Below are positions 38,301 to 49,393 of a DNA stretch of 64,000 nt, one piece after another. The DNA is taken from NCBI GenBank assembly GCA_024500155.1, contig CM044857.1:498501-562500 (forward strand). Reading direction: 5' to 3'. The first letter of the stretch is position 1, and each line of letters starts with the position of its first letter. The translations under genes and the position numbers were made by a program. The notes beneath the pieces are model-generated. The model saw only the letters and a list, made by a program, of their open reading frames with translations, searched no databases and had not been told where the DNA came from. The DNA comes from Chenopodium formosanum (taxonomy: Eukaryota > Streptophyta > Magnoliopsida > Caryophyllales > Amaranthaceae).

Positions 38301-40800
38301 TCTTGCTCATAAAGATAATATGTACTCATGTTAGCAATTCTATCTTATGAACTTTTCCATGAATTATATATAATCAAAAAAACATCATACAAGCATGCTT
38401 ATCTCTATTGAGTATGCAATTTCTCATTCACTTATGGGAATGAATATATCTAGTTATTTATCAATATTCAGCTAGAGTTTGGTATCTTGGATATCCAAAC
38501 AAAAGACAATAATATATATGCTATACAAATTCTTTATATTTTCACATGACATTGTGTATATAGGAACACATTATTTCTAGGTCAAATAGATGACATACAT
38601 ATATAATCATGTTTAATTTGCAATTCTAATTGAACTTTTCAATGATTTTTAATAACAAAAACATCGTGCAAACATGCTTCTTTCAAATCATACAAGACTT
38701 ATTCACTTTTGGGATTGAGTAATTCTAGTAATTTATGTATCATCAATTTTGACCCAAAGTTCGATATCTAGAATACTATTCTAAAACTTTTGTATAATCA
38801 ATCTCATAACTTTGTGTTTATAAAATCACATTTAATAAACTGAAATCACACAATCTGTACTTAATATATGCTTCATAAAATATAAACTTAACTAATAAGA
38901 TCTAGAACCTATAGTCAAATAGATTTAAAAGAGTATGCAATTGTAGAGTATTGACTTGCAAGTTACTAGTAGTTCACTACTTGTTTTCTCTATTTCATAA
39001 ATAAAAAAAACATATGTATCTCATCATGTAATAGTCATTATTATTGTTGTCACAAACTATAATTTATTAATCAACTCAATATTGTATGTGGAAAACTAAG
39101 CTAGATGGATTGTGATTAATATAGTTTGAGGTTATTTAGAAAATGTGAATCTAGGCAATTTAGTCTATGACATCATGCATATATCATATCTATCAATATA
39201 GCAATCTCCCTCATAAGAGTGATTAAAAGCAATGCTAGCTATGTCTTATCAAGGACCAAAACATACTCATAGATATTATTTCTAGGGAGAAATATCAACT
39301 TTATGATAAATACTCAGCTAATTTTTCAACTAATCAGCTAACTTACAAAAGATAAATACTCACAAATGATAAATACTACTAAGTTGATAAGCTAGCTAAT
39401 TAAACGGAGCTAATCAGCCAATTTACTCATGAAATCATTTCTTAATATACATGACAATTAGAAACAACATTGCTCATCTGAGACGACATTTCTTCATTAA
39501 TCCTATGCTTAAAATATTAAATATATATGATGAAAATATAGCATACTGACAAATTGACATACCTTCGTCTATTTCTCTAAATACACGATATTTAAAAGGA
39601 TATGGGCATATGGCTAAGGTAAAATTATTTGATTAGCAATTTAACAATACTAGAAATCTAGAAAACAATTGAACTAGATATTGCAGCAATTCATAAAATA
39701 TCACTAAAGAAGTATTAGTAGGATCCTAATTCATCACAATACAAAATCGGTGGTAATTGAAGTATAAATCTATTGAATTACTTATTATAACATCGTCGAC
39801 TAACGCTTTTTAAAAAAAATACCGAGACATTAAATCCTTGAACAATATATCAATTAGCATCATAAAGCTTATGTAATGATTTATTATAAAAGAGTATCAA
39901 TGATAATTACTAATTAAGCATTAATATAATATAGTAGAAATATTCAAGTATTATAATCATGAAATTATATGTACAAAAAAACAAATTATTTAATCAATCA
40001 CATATATATACTCGTATAAGATAATTATCATGAAATTCGTCATGATTTATCGACATCAAATTGGCACATCAACAAACAAATTAACAAAGTATTAAATGGT
40101 TACACGGCTATATTATACCCCAAAATTCATTAATCGCGAAAAAGTGACGTTATGTGAAATATTATCTAGCTAATAAATTTTAATAGTTATAATCATTAAA
40201 TTCTAGATGATCTAATTAGTTTTATACGGAGTACTCAATATATACTCATATGGATTACAAGAAAATTTGATGAAGGTAAACACCAAGCAGCCCACATAAA
40301 CAACAAACACATACTTCAAACCATAAATTAAACGGTAATTATACATAACCATCATTACTCGCATAAGCTCGGTACCATAAAAGAGAACGAAGGATAAGAA
40401 TTCACTAAAACAAAACTGGTCATCACAATGCATGTCAACTCTATGTAAACGTGTTGGATCAAGGTTATCAATTTCATCCTAATCATGCACTTAAAACAAA
40501 ATAATCCACTGTCATCATAGGAAGATTGAAGAGATTGAATTTAATAAATTTATTATATCATGAACAATCAGGTTATCAAACCCATTAATTTACTAATCAA
40601 TTAATATAAGAGAAGATTATAATTCGTCATCGTCAAATAATTTAAACTCTCAATTATGAATAATTTAAGATCGAGACAAAGAAATTATAAGAATACTAAC
40701 TTTTAAATTACTTAGATTATTATTAAGTTACTTAGATTATACTAGGAAGAAATTATAAGAATACTAACCTTGGAGTATTCCGTTCAATCAGTTTGGCTAA
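35325..40800 (-). other. Internal region of the copia-type element, no readable genes
   Basis: About 5.5 kb of AT-rich sequence without a recognisable gag, protease, integrase, RT or RNase H motif in any frame. The longest minus-strand frame (38065-38310) has no known domain. Either the coding region has decayed beyond recognition or the element was non-autonomous from the start. Confidence 0.6.
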
Positions 40801-40818
40801 AGCGTGATGCTGATAACG
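40801..40818 (-). promoter_or_regulatory. Primer-binding site of the copia-type element
   Basis: Minus-strand CGTTATCAGCATCACGC directly abuts the 5' LTR. Ty1/copia elements with TTATCAGCAC-type priming sites are common in plants. Confidence 0.65.
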
Positions 40819-41008
40819 TGTTATAAAATAAAAGGAATAGGAGAGAAGATTGAGAGAAAATTAATCTGTGTATATTATTTAATATATTAGGGGTATATAT
40901 ACATAGAATACAATAACTAGGGTTTGCTTAGATAATAATAATCCCTAGTTCTAGAATGTTCCAGAATGATATAAGGATAATGGATATCCACGTAATATTT
41001 TCATAACA
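40819..41008 (-). repeat. 5' LTR of the copia-type element
   Basis: Direct repeat of 19234-19423, same length, followed by the AATAA duplication. Confidence 0.9.
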
Positions 41009-41527
41009 AATAATAATTAATATTTATTAATCATAATAATAATTATCAATAATAATATTTAATAATTCAAACTATTAAGAATTAATATTTAATAGTATTA
41101 TTAATTAATAATTTCTAATAATTATAACAATTCTTTCAAAAAAATAAATAATAATAATAACAATTTCTTTTTATAAACATTTGATATTAGAATCACAATG
41201 TATAGAAACATTTTATGTGGGTATTGATTGTTAGTTCATTGAGTTGAATTATTTTTCAAAACTTTCCATACAATTTAAGAATTAAAAAAAAAGAGATTAT
41301 TTTCAATTAGTACTTTGTATATCATTATTATTTTGAGGGTTAAAAATATATGAATAAGACATATTTATAAGTAAAATCATTATTAATCATTAAATCATTT
41401 TATTTTAAAATTTTTGTGAAATGAATATAAGTAAACTGTTGTCTTTTATCTTTATACTATTAACATATGTTAAATATGGTACACATTTATTTATGTTTTC
41501 ACTAACCTAAATCAATGGTATATGCAC

Positions 41528-41529
<2 letters not shown>

Positions 41530-41593
<64 letters not shown>
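41530..41593. repeat. (AAT)n microsatellite
   Basis: About 21 AAT units in the right half of the split terminal-repeat element; a homologous run is at 51643-51700 in the other copy. Confidence 0.95.
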
Positions 41594-41786
41594 GTATTAT
41601 AATAGTATTAATAATAATGTTGAAATCTGCTCTGCTTGGCTCGGCTCTGCTCTGCTATCCTAAAATCTGCTCTGTTCTGCTCTACCCAGAAGCTTAAAAG
41701 AATAGGGCCGTGGTAATATAATATACATACACGTTCATATAATTTGTTAATTTACAAATAAATTTTAATATAATATGTTTAATATT

Positions 41787-42447
41787 GTGTGATGCACGGT
41801 TTGTTTGAATTTTTTAAAATATTTATATATATATATTTATGTGCTAAAATTTGTTATAAATTTAGATAAAATTCCTGATATCAAAACATAATATTTTATA
41901 TTTAATTAATTTAAATTGGGAAATCTCATTCACCAATTTTGCTTACGTGTCATTTAAATTATTTAATTATAAAAGAAATTAATCATCTTGTATTTAATTG
42001 GCTACCACTAAAATTTATTATCCTACATGGTGCATTGAAAAAAATTTATTATTCTACATGATGCGCTGAAAAAATTAAATCTTATGTGGCTCTCTAAAAA
42101 CTCGGGAAAAAACTCCCCTATATATATACACTAGATGAAGCCCGTGCGATACACGGTTTGTTTGAATTTTTAAAAAAATATATTTTATATATATATTTAT
42201 GTGCTAAGATTTGTTATATATTTAGATAAAATTCTTGATATCAAAAGATAATATTTTATATTTAATTAATTTAAACTAGAAAATCTCATTCGCCAATTTT
42301 GCTTACGTGTTATTTAAATTATTTGATTCTAAAAGAAATTAATAATCTCATATTTAATTGGCTATCACTAAAATTTATTATCCTACACGACGCGCTGAAA
42401 AAATTAAATCCTACGTGGCTCTCTAAAACCTCAGGAAAAAAACTTCC

Positions 42448-42452
<5 letters not shown>
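41787..42452. repeat. Two diverged tandem copies of a ~320-bp repeat
   Basis: Copy A is at about 41787-42128 and copy B at about 42145-42452. Shared words include CACGGTTTGTTTGAATTTTT, TTTATGTGCTAA, TTGCTTACGTGT, TTAATTGGCTA and GTGGCTCTCTAAAA. Each begins with a (C)CCGTGCGATACACGG-like word and ends in a TA run. This is a dispersed repeat family whose ends also resemble the sequence near 14710. Class unknown. Confidence 0.8.

Positions 42453-42504
<52 letters not shown>
42451..42504. repeat. (TA)n microsatellite
   Basis: TA run at the left edge of the 5-kb element; a matching AT run lies at its right edge. Confidence 0.95.
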
Positions 42505-42507
<3 letters not shown>

Positions 42508-43924
42508 GAGGGATCCGGTAAGAACCTCTCCTTATATAAGAACCTTAGTTATATAAAAACCAATCTTATCCGTAGGATTAGATTGAGATTGATGGTTGAG
42601 ATTAAATAATAGCGTTTCTGTAAATAACAAAACAAACCACAAACCTCAAACACAAAACATGCGTTCGTCCCTTTCTCTTTCAAACACAAGACTTTCTCTC
42701 TCATCAAACTCCCAAGAACAACCATTGCAGTTGTAATTCGAAGGATTTTCAACGATTTTCCTTTAACTTTTTGTATATATTCAACAACATTGATCACAGA
42801 ATAAGGTAAATTATTCAATTTAAGGACTGATTTTGGCGAAAAATAACCGTAAGTTTTTTAAACATTCAAATTCAGGTATGGATTTTCGAATTTGTTATAT
42901 GTTCATTGATTATATGTTAGAATTAATTGTTTTTTATTTGTTAGATTTACTTCCTTGTTTTCGAATTTATTGTTTGAATTTTTTCGCTCGACTTGTCAAA
43001 TTTAAATCATTATTCGGATTTTTCGTTTATTTTGTAGTTTATTTCATCGTTTGAATTTCATGTATTAATTGTTTTTGAATTCAATTCGTTAGATATTCAT
43101 TCAATTTGTCGTTGATTTCAATAGAGTTAGACATTATTTGCCAAATTGTTTTATTATCAATTCCGTAAGATATTGTTTTAAACGAGCATTTGTATTGTTT
43201 ACTAATTATTATATTAGCTTCTGTATTGCATACTAATTCTATTTATGTTCTAAAGTTAGATATATTATGTACTAAATTATATGTTCGAACACATTTATAC
43301 CTATGTTCTAAATTTGATGAACAAATCAATTCTACTCATATCTCTCACCATAGCGGTGCCATGGATTGCTTCCCTTGCTATCACCCCCTTTCATAATCTT
43401 GTGTACTTTATCAAGCTCGAGTGATATTTTAGCTTTTGTACTGGTTATAAATGCAATTGGAAACTATGATTTGCTAATGTATCTTCTTTGATTCTGATCA
43501 TCTGATTTTAACAGTTACCTTGCTGCTCATGATCAATTCTATCAACTATCATTTCATTGAATTTGCAACCTTTTATTCATGTTGTTGGCATAGTTTTGTT
43601 ACAGGCAAGTATGCAATCATAAAATAAAAATGGTATTCCATAATTTTTGATGTTCCATTTATCTTCTAAGTGTTTGGTTAGGTAGGAGTCAAACATGTAA
43701 AAAATTGCTTGATTTTATATTATCTATCAAAATTTAAAAAATAAACTTTGGTTTTGCTGGCGACTTCGTTGTTTATTGGCAAAAGATTCTATCTAATTAC
43801 TAGTCAAGATTACATTAGTTTGGCTATTACTGTCTACCTTAGTTGAATTACTACAATAGTGATCTTTTTAATTGAAATTCTTTTCTTTCATGCCTTCTTG
43901 CCTAGTAGGTACTGCCCACTTATA

Positions 43925-45355
43925 TTTTAGAACATGACCAAAAAATTAGAACATTGGAAAAAAAAATATATAGATTATAGCTTTAGAATATAGGGAAAAA
44001 TTTTAGAACATAAGAAAAAAATCTAGAACATTGACATAATATTTAGAACATAGAAAAAATTTAGAACATAGTAAAAAAAAAAAAAAAAATTGAACATGGG
44101 CTTAGATTATACTAAAAAATCTAGAACATAGGAAAAAAATTTAGAACGTAGACAAAATATTTAGAACATAGGAAAAACAGATTTAGAACATAGTAAAAAA
44201 AAAAATAGAACATCAGAAAAAAAAAAAATAGAACATAGGCAAAAAAAATTTAGAACATAGGTAATAAAAATTTGAACATAGGATTAAAAGTTTAGAACAT
44301 ATAATAAAATTTAGAACATTAAGAAAAAAAAATTAGAACATAAGAAAAAAAAAAGGTTATATAGCTTTAGATCATAGGAAACAATTAGAATCGGCAAATA
44401 ATATATAACATAAGCAAAAAAAAATTTAGAACACGTGTTTAGGACCTAGGGGGAAAAAAAATTAGAACATAGGAAAAATAAATTAGAACATGGGCAGAGA
44501 ACTTTAGAACATAGGGAAAAAATATTTAGAACATGTTAAAAAAAATTTAGAACATATAAAAAAAATTTAGAACATATAAAAATATTAAGAACATAAAAAA
44601 AAAATTAGAAGATGGGATTTAGAACATATTAAAAATTTATAACATAGGAATTTAGATCATAGGCAGAAATATTTAGAATATAGGAAAACAAATCTAGAAC
44701 TGAACTAGAAAAAATATTAGAACATAGGCAAAATAAATTTAGAACACAGGAAAAAATAGTTTAGAACATAGGCTCGGAATAATTTAGAACATAGGAAAAA
44801 TAGTTTAGAACATGCTAGAAATATTTAAAACATAGAAAAAAAAATAGAGCAAAGAGAGAAAATTTAGAACATAATATAGACAAAAAAATTTTAATATATA
44901 TTTTTAGAACATTAGAAAATAATTTAGAACATAGGATTTTATTATGGTTTAATTTTAGGTTGGATTACACTATTTAATTTCAAGTCTTTGCCCTTATTGA
45001 CATTCCAAGCCTCCAATAGAAACATTTATATTCAATTCCATTCCATGTAGTAAAAGTAAATTGAAAGATTAAAACCAACCCTTAGAACGTAGAGAAAAAA
45101 TTTAGAATATATAGGTTAGAACATGAGACAAAAACTTTTGAACATAAGCTAAAAAAAAAACTTTAGAACACTAAAAAAAAAATTAGAATATAAGGGGAAA
45201 ATTTTAGAACATAGATAAAATATTATCACGTAAGTTTGAAACCATACAGAGTAAGAAAAAGAGTTGGAATATTGGTAGAAAAAAGTTAGTACATATCTAG
45301 AAAAAAAAAAATTCTAGAACATAGTTAGACAACTTAGACTAATTTAGAACATAGA
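43925..45355. repeat. Degenerate TTTAGAACATA minisatellite array
   Basis: The word TTTAGAACATA(GG) followed by a short A-run recurs dozens of times, at a variable spacing of about 13-25 bp, over 1.4 kb. Variation is mostly in A-run length. Interrupted near 44940-45080 by unrelated sequence. Strand asymmetry is strong: the given strand is almost free of C. Confidence 0.93.
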
Positions 45356-45400
45356 GTTATTGTAAGTTATTGTAACATTATTTAATTGTTGGTTTGCTAA

Positions 45401-45470
45401 AACCTATTAGCTCAAATGGTAGAGCACTATGCAAATGCATAGGGATGTAGGTTCGATTTCTACGTAGGTT
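45401..45470 (+). other. tRNA-like cloverleaf (plus copy)
   Basis: The 70 nt fold as a tRNA: acceptor AACCTAT/GTAGGTT, D stem GCTC/GAGC, T arm GTAGG-TTCGATT-TCTAC. A-box-like TAGCTCAAATGG and B-box-like GGTTCGATTTC are present. The anticodon arm is a 6-bp stem CTATGC/GCATAG closed by a 4-nt AAAT loop, so there is no normal 7-nt anticodon loop and it should not decode. Its partner lies 45 bp away in the opposite orientation. Confidence 0.75.
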
Positions 45471-45515
45471 ATCTCTAAATGAAAACTATGTTACAATTAA
45501 ACTCTTATACAAATG

Positions 45516-45586
45516 AACCTACGTGGGATTCGAACCCACATCTTTTGTGCATTTGCACAATGCTCTACCCATTGAGCTAGTAAGTT
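45516..45586 (-). other. tRNA-like cloverleaf (minus copy)
   Basis: The minus strand folds as acceptor AACTTAC/GTAGGTT, D stem GCTC/GAGC, T arm GTGGG-TTCGAAT-CCCAC, with B box GGTTCGAATCC. The anticodon arm is again a 6-bp stem, TTGTGC/GCACAA, around AAAT. Compared with the plus copy, pairs changed on both sides (C-G to T-A, A-T to G-C in this arm; A-T to G-C in the T arm), so pairing is kept. Not a standard decoding tRNA. Confidence 0.75.
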
Positions 45587-45863
45587 AACTGGCTATACAT
45601 ATAGACTTAGTTATCCTTTACTGCATATTTGGGAAGGCAAATGTTATCCCATGTTAAGACTAGTGCTAATCAGACATGCATTGACAAAAACATAACTAGT
45701 ACTAATCACACACGTCACAAAACTAGCCATAAATTCCTCCAAGCAATACCATGTTCTATAATGGTTGCAATTGTAAAATATGTCTAGCCTAATTCTTGAG
45801 CCTTTCTATTGGTATCCATGCTAAGACCATTATGTTTCTTCATGTACTATCTTCAATATGTTA

Positions 45864-45896
<33 letters not shown>

Positions 45897-45970
45897 CTTT
45901 TTTCTTTTTTACCAAAACGTAACCAAACTATTAACATCAGAAATATCTTTCACTTACAACCAACTTGACA

Positions 45971-46320
45971 CTAGGAGGAGCTTTCCTCCAACCAAACATA
46001 AAAAGCAATAAGAGCTAGACTATTTTTTGCAAGTAGAGGGGATGCTTTGTTTCCATTTCTATTTATATGGACAAAAGAGATCGAAACACAAAGAGTGAAA
46101 GAGATGAGCAGTCCCTTCTTCCACTTCTCAAAGCATCTACAATACTCCGACAATCAAGCTCCAAAATGAAACTTTGAAATCCTGCTTCCATAGTTGTTTG
46201 CAGCCCACAACAGAGCGCTATAGTTACACCAATTTCAGCATAAAAATTTCCCTCACGAGTGTCACACATTGCCATCAGAACGTCCCCACTACTATCTTTC
46301 AAAATGGCTCCAACACCTTG
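45971..46320 (-). pseudogene. RNase H-like domain fragment
   Basis: The minus strand reads GVGAILKDSSGDVLMAMCD, then YAEIGVTIALCCGLQTTMEA, FILELDCRSIVDALR, and in another frame VHINRNGNKASPLLAKNS and LYVWLEE-like residues (FYVWLEESS). This is the order of the RNase H-like (RVT_3) domain found at the C terminus of plant LINE-related proteins. The catalytic-type carboxylates E (AEIGV) and D (LELDC) are visible. One frameshift near 46130 and a stop near 46320 show it is broken. No RT is attached; it was probably captured by the surrounding element. Confidence 0.75.
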
Positions 46321-47470
46321 CTACACATTAGGCAGTCCAAAAGATATGAGCAAGCCAAAGTCCAATAATCACTAAAGGATTACAAGCACAGATAATGTTA
46401 ATTGAAAGTTAAGGATCTCACATATATAACCAGATGCAGCAGCAGATTTTTCTAATTCAAAAGTCTTGTCAAATTTCTGTTAAGAATAAGTAATTTCAAC
46501 CAAAAATCCATAAGCAAGGATTGAGGAACCAAAACTCCTTTTAATAGTATGATAGCATCAGTATTCAGTGCTAATAAATAGTCACCCCCAGATAATCATG
46601 CTATATGACTGGAGTTTCAATTTTGTAAAGAGAATCATACTGAAGTATTTTGAACCAAAAGATTACCTATGCTCCTTACTATATAGAGTAGCATGCATCT
46701 AAGAATTATATTGAGAAGGAGTTTGGAAGCAGCTAAGATCTTTGACTGGTGTAGTACATAAACAACTGGTGAACGCACAGATTATTATTATTCAAATGAA
46801 AATGATAAATAACAAAAATCAAACAAAAACAGTAAAAATCGAACATAAATCGCAGCAAAAAATTGAGAAATTAACGCATCAAAATTACAGCATACAAATT
46901 GCAAAAAGCTGGAAAAATTTGAGAAAAAATCGCATCAAAAGTTACAGCAAAACAGAATCATAATCACAAAGGAAAATCGAACGAAAAAAAATCAAAATTA
47001 GAATAGAAAAATCGCAATCAAACAATCGAACAAAATAAATATAAATCGAATAGAAAATCTCCAAAAACAGAAATCGAATAAAAAATACCCGAAAATCGCC
47101 GATAATTGCAAAAATGTTGACGAAAACATGATTTAATGAAGAATTCGCACTAAATTCGTGAGTTCCAAGAAAATTTGAATGAAGAATTTGATGAATCTTG
47201 GTCTGAAAACTTTGAATGAATCCAACGACAGTTGCGAAATTGGGGAGAGAACTTTAGAGAGAGAATAATGCACCAGTTTTAAGAGAGAGAAAGAGCTGAC
47301 AATTTTTTTGAAATTCCTATTATTCAATAAAAAGTTTATTAATTTACAACAGTGTCATTATTTTAATCCGGGTAAATGTAGAGCGTTAAATTTTAATTCA
47401 TTTAATGGCTGAAAATGATTCTTATATATAATGGGTTCTTATATAGAGGAGGGTTCTTATATGAGTCTTC

Positions 47471-47473
<3 letters not shown>

Positions 47474-47546
<73 letters not shown>
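47474..47546. repeat. (AT)n microsatellite
   Basis: Right-hand partner of the TA run at 42451-42504, about 36 units. Confidence 0.95.
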
Positions 47547-47547
<1 letters not shown>

Positions 47548-48424
47548 TTTTGAGTTCACCAAAATGAAATGGCAAGTATTGGCAACATGATGGACCTCAT
47601 GTCAAAAAAAAAAAAAAGTTATTAGGTAGTTATCCCAAGACCTAAAACCCTAAAATAATATATACTCATATTATTTTTGCAACAAATGGGTATTTTATGT
47701 GAGAGATAATAATTTTAATTGTAAATTGTAACACATCACTTTGGCACACAATTTAAGAAAAATATATTTGGTAAACGGATAAATTAATTGACAAAATTAT
47801 AGCAACATCGACAAGAAGAAAGTGATAAATTACTTGGACGAGATCTTCTCCGAACAAATAAAGCCGCAACCTTGGTACTATGACTACATTATGTGTGAGC
47901 TTGATCCAATAAACGGCCCTTTTGGTTTTGATCCCCATGTCCAAACCAAGTCTTCATACACATTAGCCTCCAGCATTGGATCTGTCTTTTACGCCCTTGG
48001 CAATGACAATTGACAATACTCACCTTTTTGGAAGCCATGGAATTGGCCAACCCACTCATCCCACCTTCCACCATAACAATAACCACCCTCCTTGTCTACT
48101 GCTATCTTGTATGCATCCCATCCCCCTCACTACATATGCTTTAATCTAGTAGGAAATATCATCTACTGTAATGAACGGTTAATGCAAAAGCATCAGCTAC
48201 GTTCATAACTGAGCAGTTATAGAGGCAGCCAGCACGGGCCTTGTTCATAACCGAGTGGTTATAGAGGCCTACACAGGCCTCAAACTATGGATGCTGCATA
48301 TTTTGCAGTTTGTTTCATTGCGCTTCTCCACCAGGTACAAACTTGCCCAAAATTCAAAAGAAAGCTCGCTGTATATAACTTACACTGCAACAGATATCCC
48401 ACATTGGTAATTTTATATCCAACA
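47547..48424. other. No gene recognised
   Basis: An open frame at 47822-48013 (DEIFSEQIKPQPWYYDYIM...) shows no domain I recognise. A short tandem duplication of GTTCATAACCGAGTGGTTATAG-type sequence lies at about 48199-48265. Confidence 0.5.
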
Positions 48425-48947
48425 GTATCAGTGTATTACAGTGGCTGAGACATTTATCTTTGTTGGGCAGCATGATCTGGTACTAAATTGTATAATGACC
48501 AAAGTGGATGCTGAGTCTGGAACAGAACCCGTCGCAAATTAATTGTATTCTTACACTACTTGCTGATGCTATAAGCCCAATAATGCCTCAGGGATTGATG
48601 GAATTATCATCAGTCTGTTAAGTTTAAGCACCTTGAGTATTTGGCAGAAAATTGTGAACCTCCAACAATCTTGTTACTTTGTTAATCAAAGCTATCTGTA
48701 CTGTTCTTGTTTCTAAATTGGATAAACTTTACTTCTTAATTCTTGCGCATATTTTGGGCTGCATTTTTGTCAGTTTTGGCTAGTATTGAGGTTTCAGAAG
48801 CTAATGCTACAGTAGCAGTGGCAACCTCTAAATGACATAGACTAACAAGTAGGGGGCAGTGGTCAGCTGCAGGACCGTTCGTTTAATGTACAAGATATCG
48901 TCTACCTTCTAATGTGAACACGTTACAACATGTACACTTTCTTATAC
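48425..48947 (+). pseudogene. Duplicated SWI3B fragment
   Basis: The order follows SWI3B: the end of intron 2 (TTGTTGGGCAG), the first codons of exon 3 (CATGATCTGGTAC), a deletion of most of the SANT part, the end of exon 3 (GTGGATGCTGAGTCTGGAAC, CACTTGCTGATGCT), intron 3 (TCTGTTAAGTTTAAGCACCTTG), exon 4 (GGCTGCATTTTTGTCAG, TTGAGGTTTCAGAAGCTA) and the start of intron 4 (GTACACTTTCTTAT). Introns are retained, so it arose by DNA duplication, not from mRNA. Frameshifts and stops make it non-coding. It corresponds to about 12580-13370, some 35 kb away. Confidence 0.9.
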
Positions 48948-49393
48948 TCCCTGTGTTCCATAATATAATGCCCCTTTCGCTTTGAAATCAAAAAAGATTT
49001 TGACAGCCATTTATAGTTAAACACAAAGGGATCATGTTAAATACTTGAATGAGGACCATCATTTATGGTTTTGTGGGGGCTTTTAAAGACAAATATTTTA
49101 TTTATATTATATTAGATTCATCTGAAGAATTGATTTAGTCATACATGAACCAAAAAAAACCCCTCTCAGCAAAACTGATTTGTTGTCTGACAAACAGTGT
49201 GATAGTTTTTACCTGTGTGAGCGGCAACATTTTTGCAGCATAGCCAGTTGAATAATATACTCACAATTGGATCATTATTTTCAACCTCAAAATTAATGAA
49301 TATATACAGTAGGATTTAAGAAAGAGCACAAACACCTTTTCCTGTACTAGGCTAATGACAGCATCAGTTACTGCTCAGGAAGAGTCTCTTCCA
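48948..49393. other. Spacer, no gene recognised
   Basis: The left edge CTCCCTGTGTTCCATAATAT resembles one end of a Stowaway MITE; the other end was not found. The remainder is the region downstream of the PsbP-domain gene. Confidence 0.5.

Larger units (their letters stand above)
19234..41008 (-). mobile_element. Degenerate copia-type LTR retrotransposon
   Basis: Two 190-bp LTRs (19234-19423 and 40819-41008) flank it, with an exact AATAA duplication at 19229-19233 and 41009-41013. They differ at 9 of 190 positions by eye. The polypurine tract (CATCCAAGGGGGAG, minus strand, 19424-19437) is next to the left LTR and a primer-binding site (CGTTATCAGCATCACGC) next to the right, so the element reads right to left. 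Once the inserted Tat element is removed the internal part is about 5.9 kb. No retroviral-type domain could be read in it: all frames are closed. Ty1/copia is inferred from the primer site and ends. Confidence 0.8.
16157..41706. mobile_element. Terminal-repeat DNA element split by nested retrotransposons
   Basis: The left end (ACCCGTTCTTTAAAGCC followed by CTGCTCTGCTCTGCTCTACT repeats) is at 16157-16359. The right end, at 41014-41706, carries the same CTGCTCTGCTCTAC words and closes with AGCTTAAAAGAATAGGGCC, the inverted counterpart. A second copy at 51352-51830 shows the same end joined to the same inner sequence (TTAACATATGTTAAATATGG and an AAT run). The two halves here are therefore probably one element carried apart by the insertions between them. 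The original element was under about 1.1 kb and non-coding. Superfamily and target duplication were not determined. Confidence 0.55.
42505..47475. mobile_element. Composite ~5-kb element with TAAGAACC ends
   Basis: The left end reads GGGGAGGGATCC then GTAAGAACC, CTTATATAAGAACC; the reverse complement of the right end reads CATATAAGAACC, CTATATAAGAACC. Both ends lie against TA microsatellites. Just inside both ends are pyrimidine-rich stretches (CTTTCTCTCTCATC and CTCTCTCTTAAAAC) that look like leaders pointing inward. Inside are a TTTAGAACATA array, two tRNA-like sequences and an RNase H-like fragment. No transposase or helicase was recognised. A non-autonomous element that collected pieces is the best guess; Helitron or MULE cannot be decided. 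Confidence 0.5.

Noticed and set aside
38065..38310. Minus-strand open frame in the old copia-type element
   Set aside because: No motif recognised and the surrounding frames are closed; kept only as part of the decayed internal region.
41515..41697. Open frame with a long Asn run (also 51574-51759, minus)
   Set aside because: Translation of AAT microsatellites inside the terminal-repeat element.
43925..45355. Regularly spaced words, considered as a CRISPR array
   Set aside because: Spacing is irregular, spacers are A-runs and not unique sequences, and the DNA is a plant nuclear genome.
45401..45586. Functional decoding tRNA genes
   Set aside because: The anticodon arm lacks a 7-nt loop in both copies, so no anticodon can be assigned.
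47822..48013. Open frame DEIFSEQIKPQPWYYDY...
   Set aside because: No domain recognised, no exon structure around it, and an equally long frame lies on the other strand.
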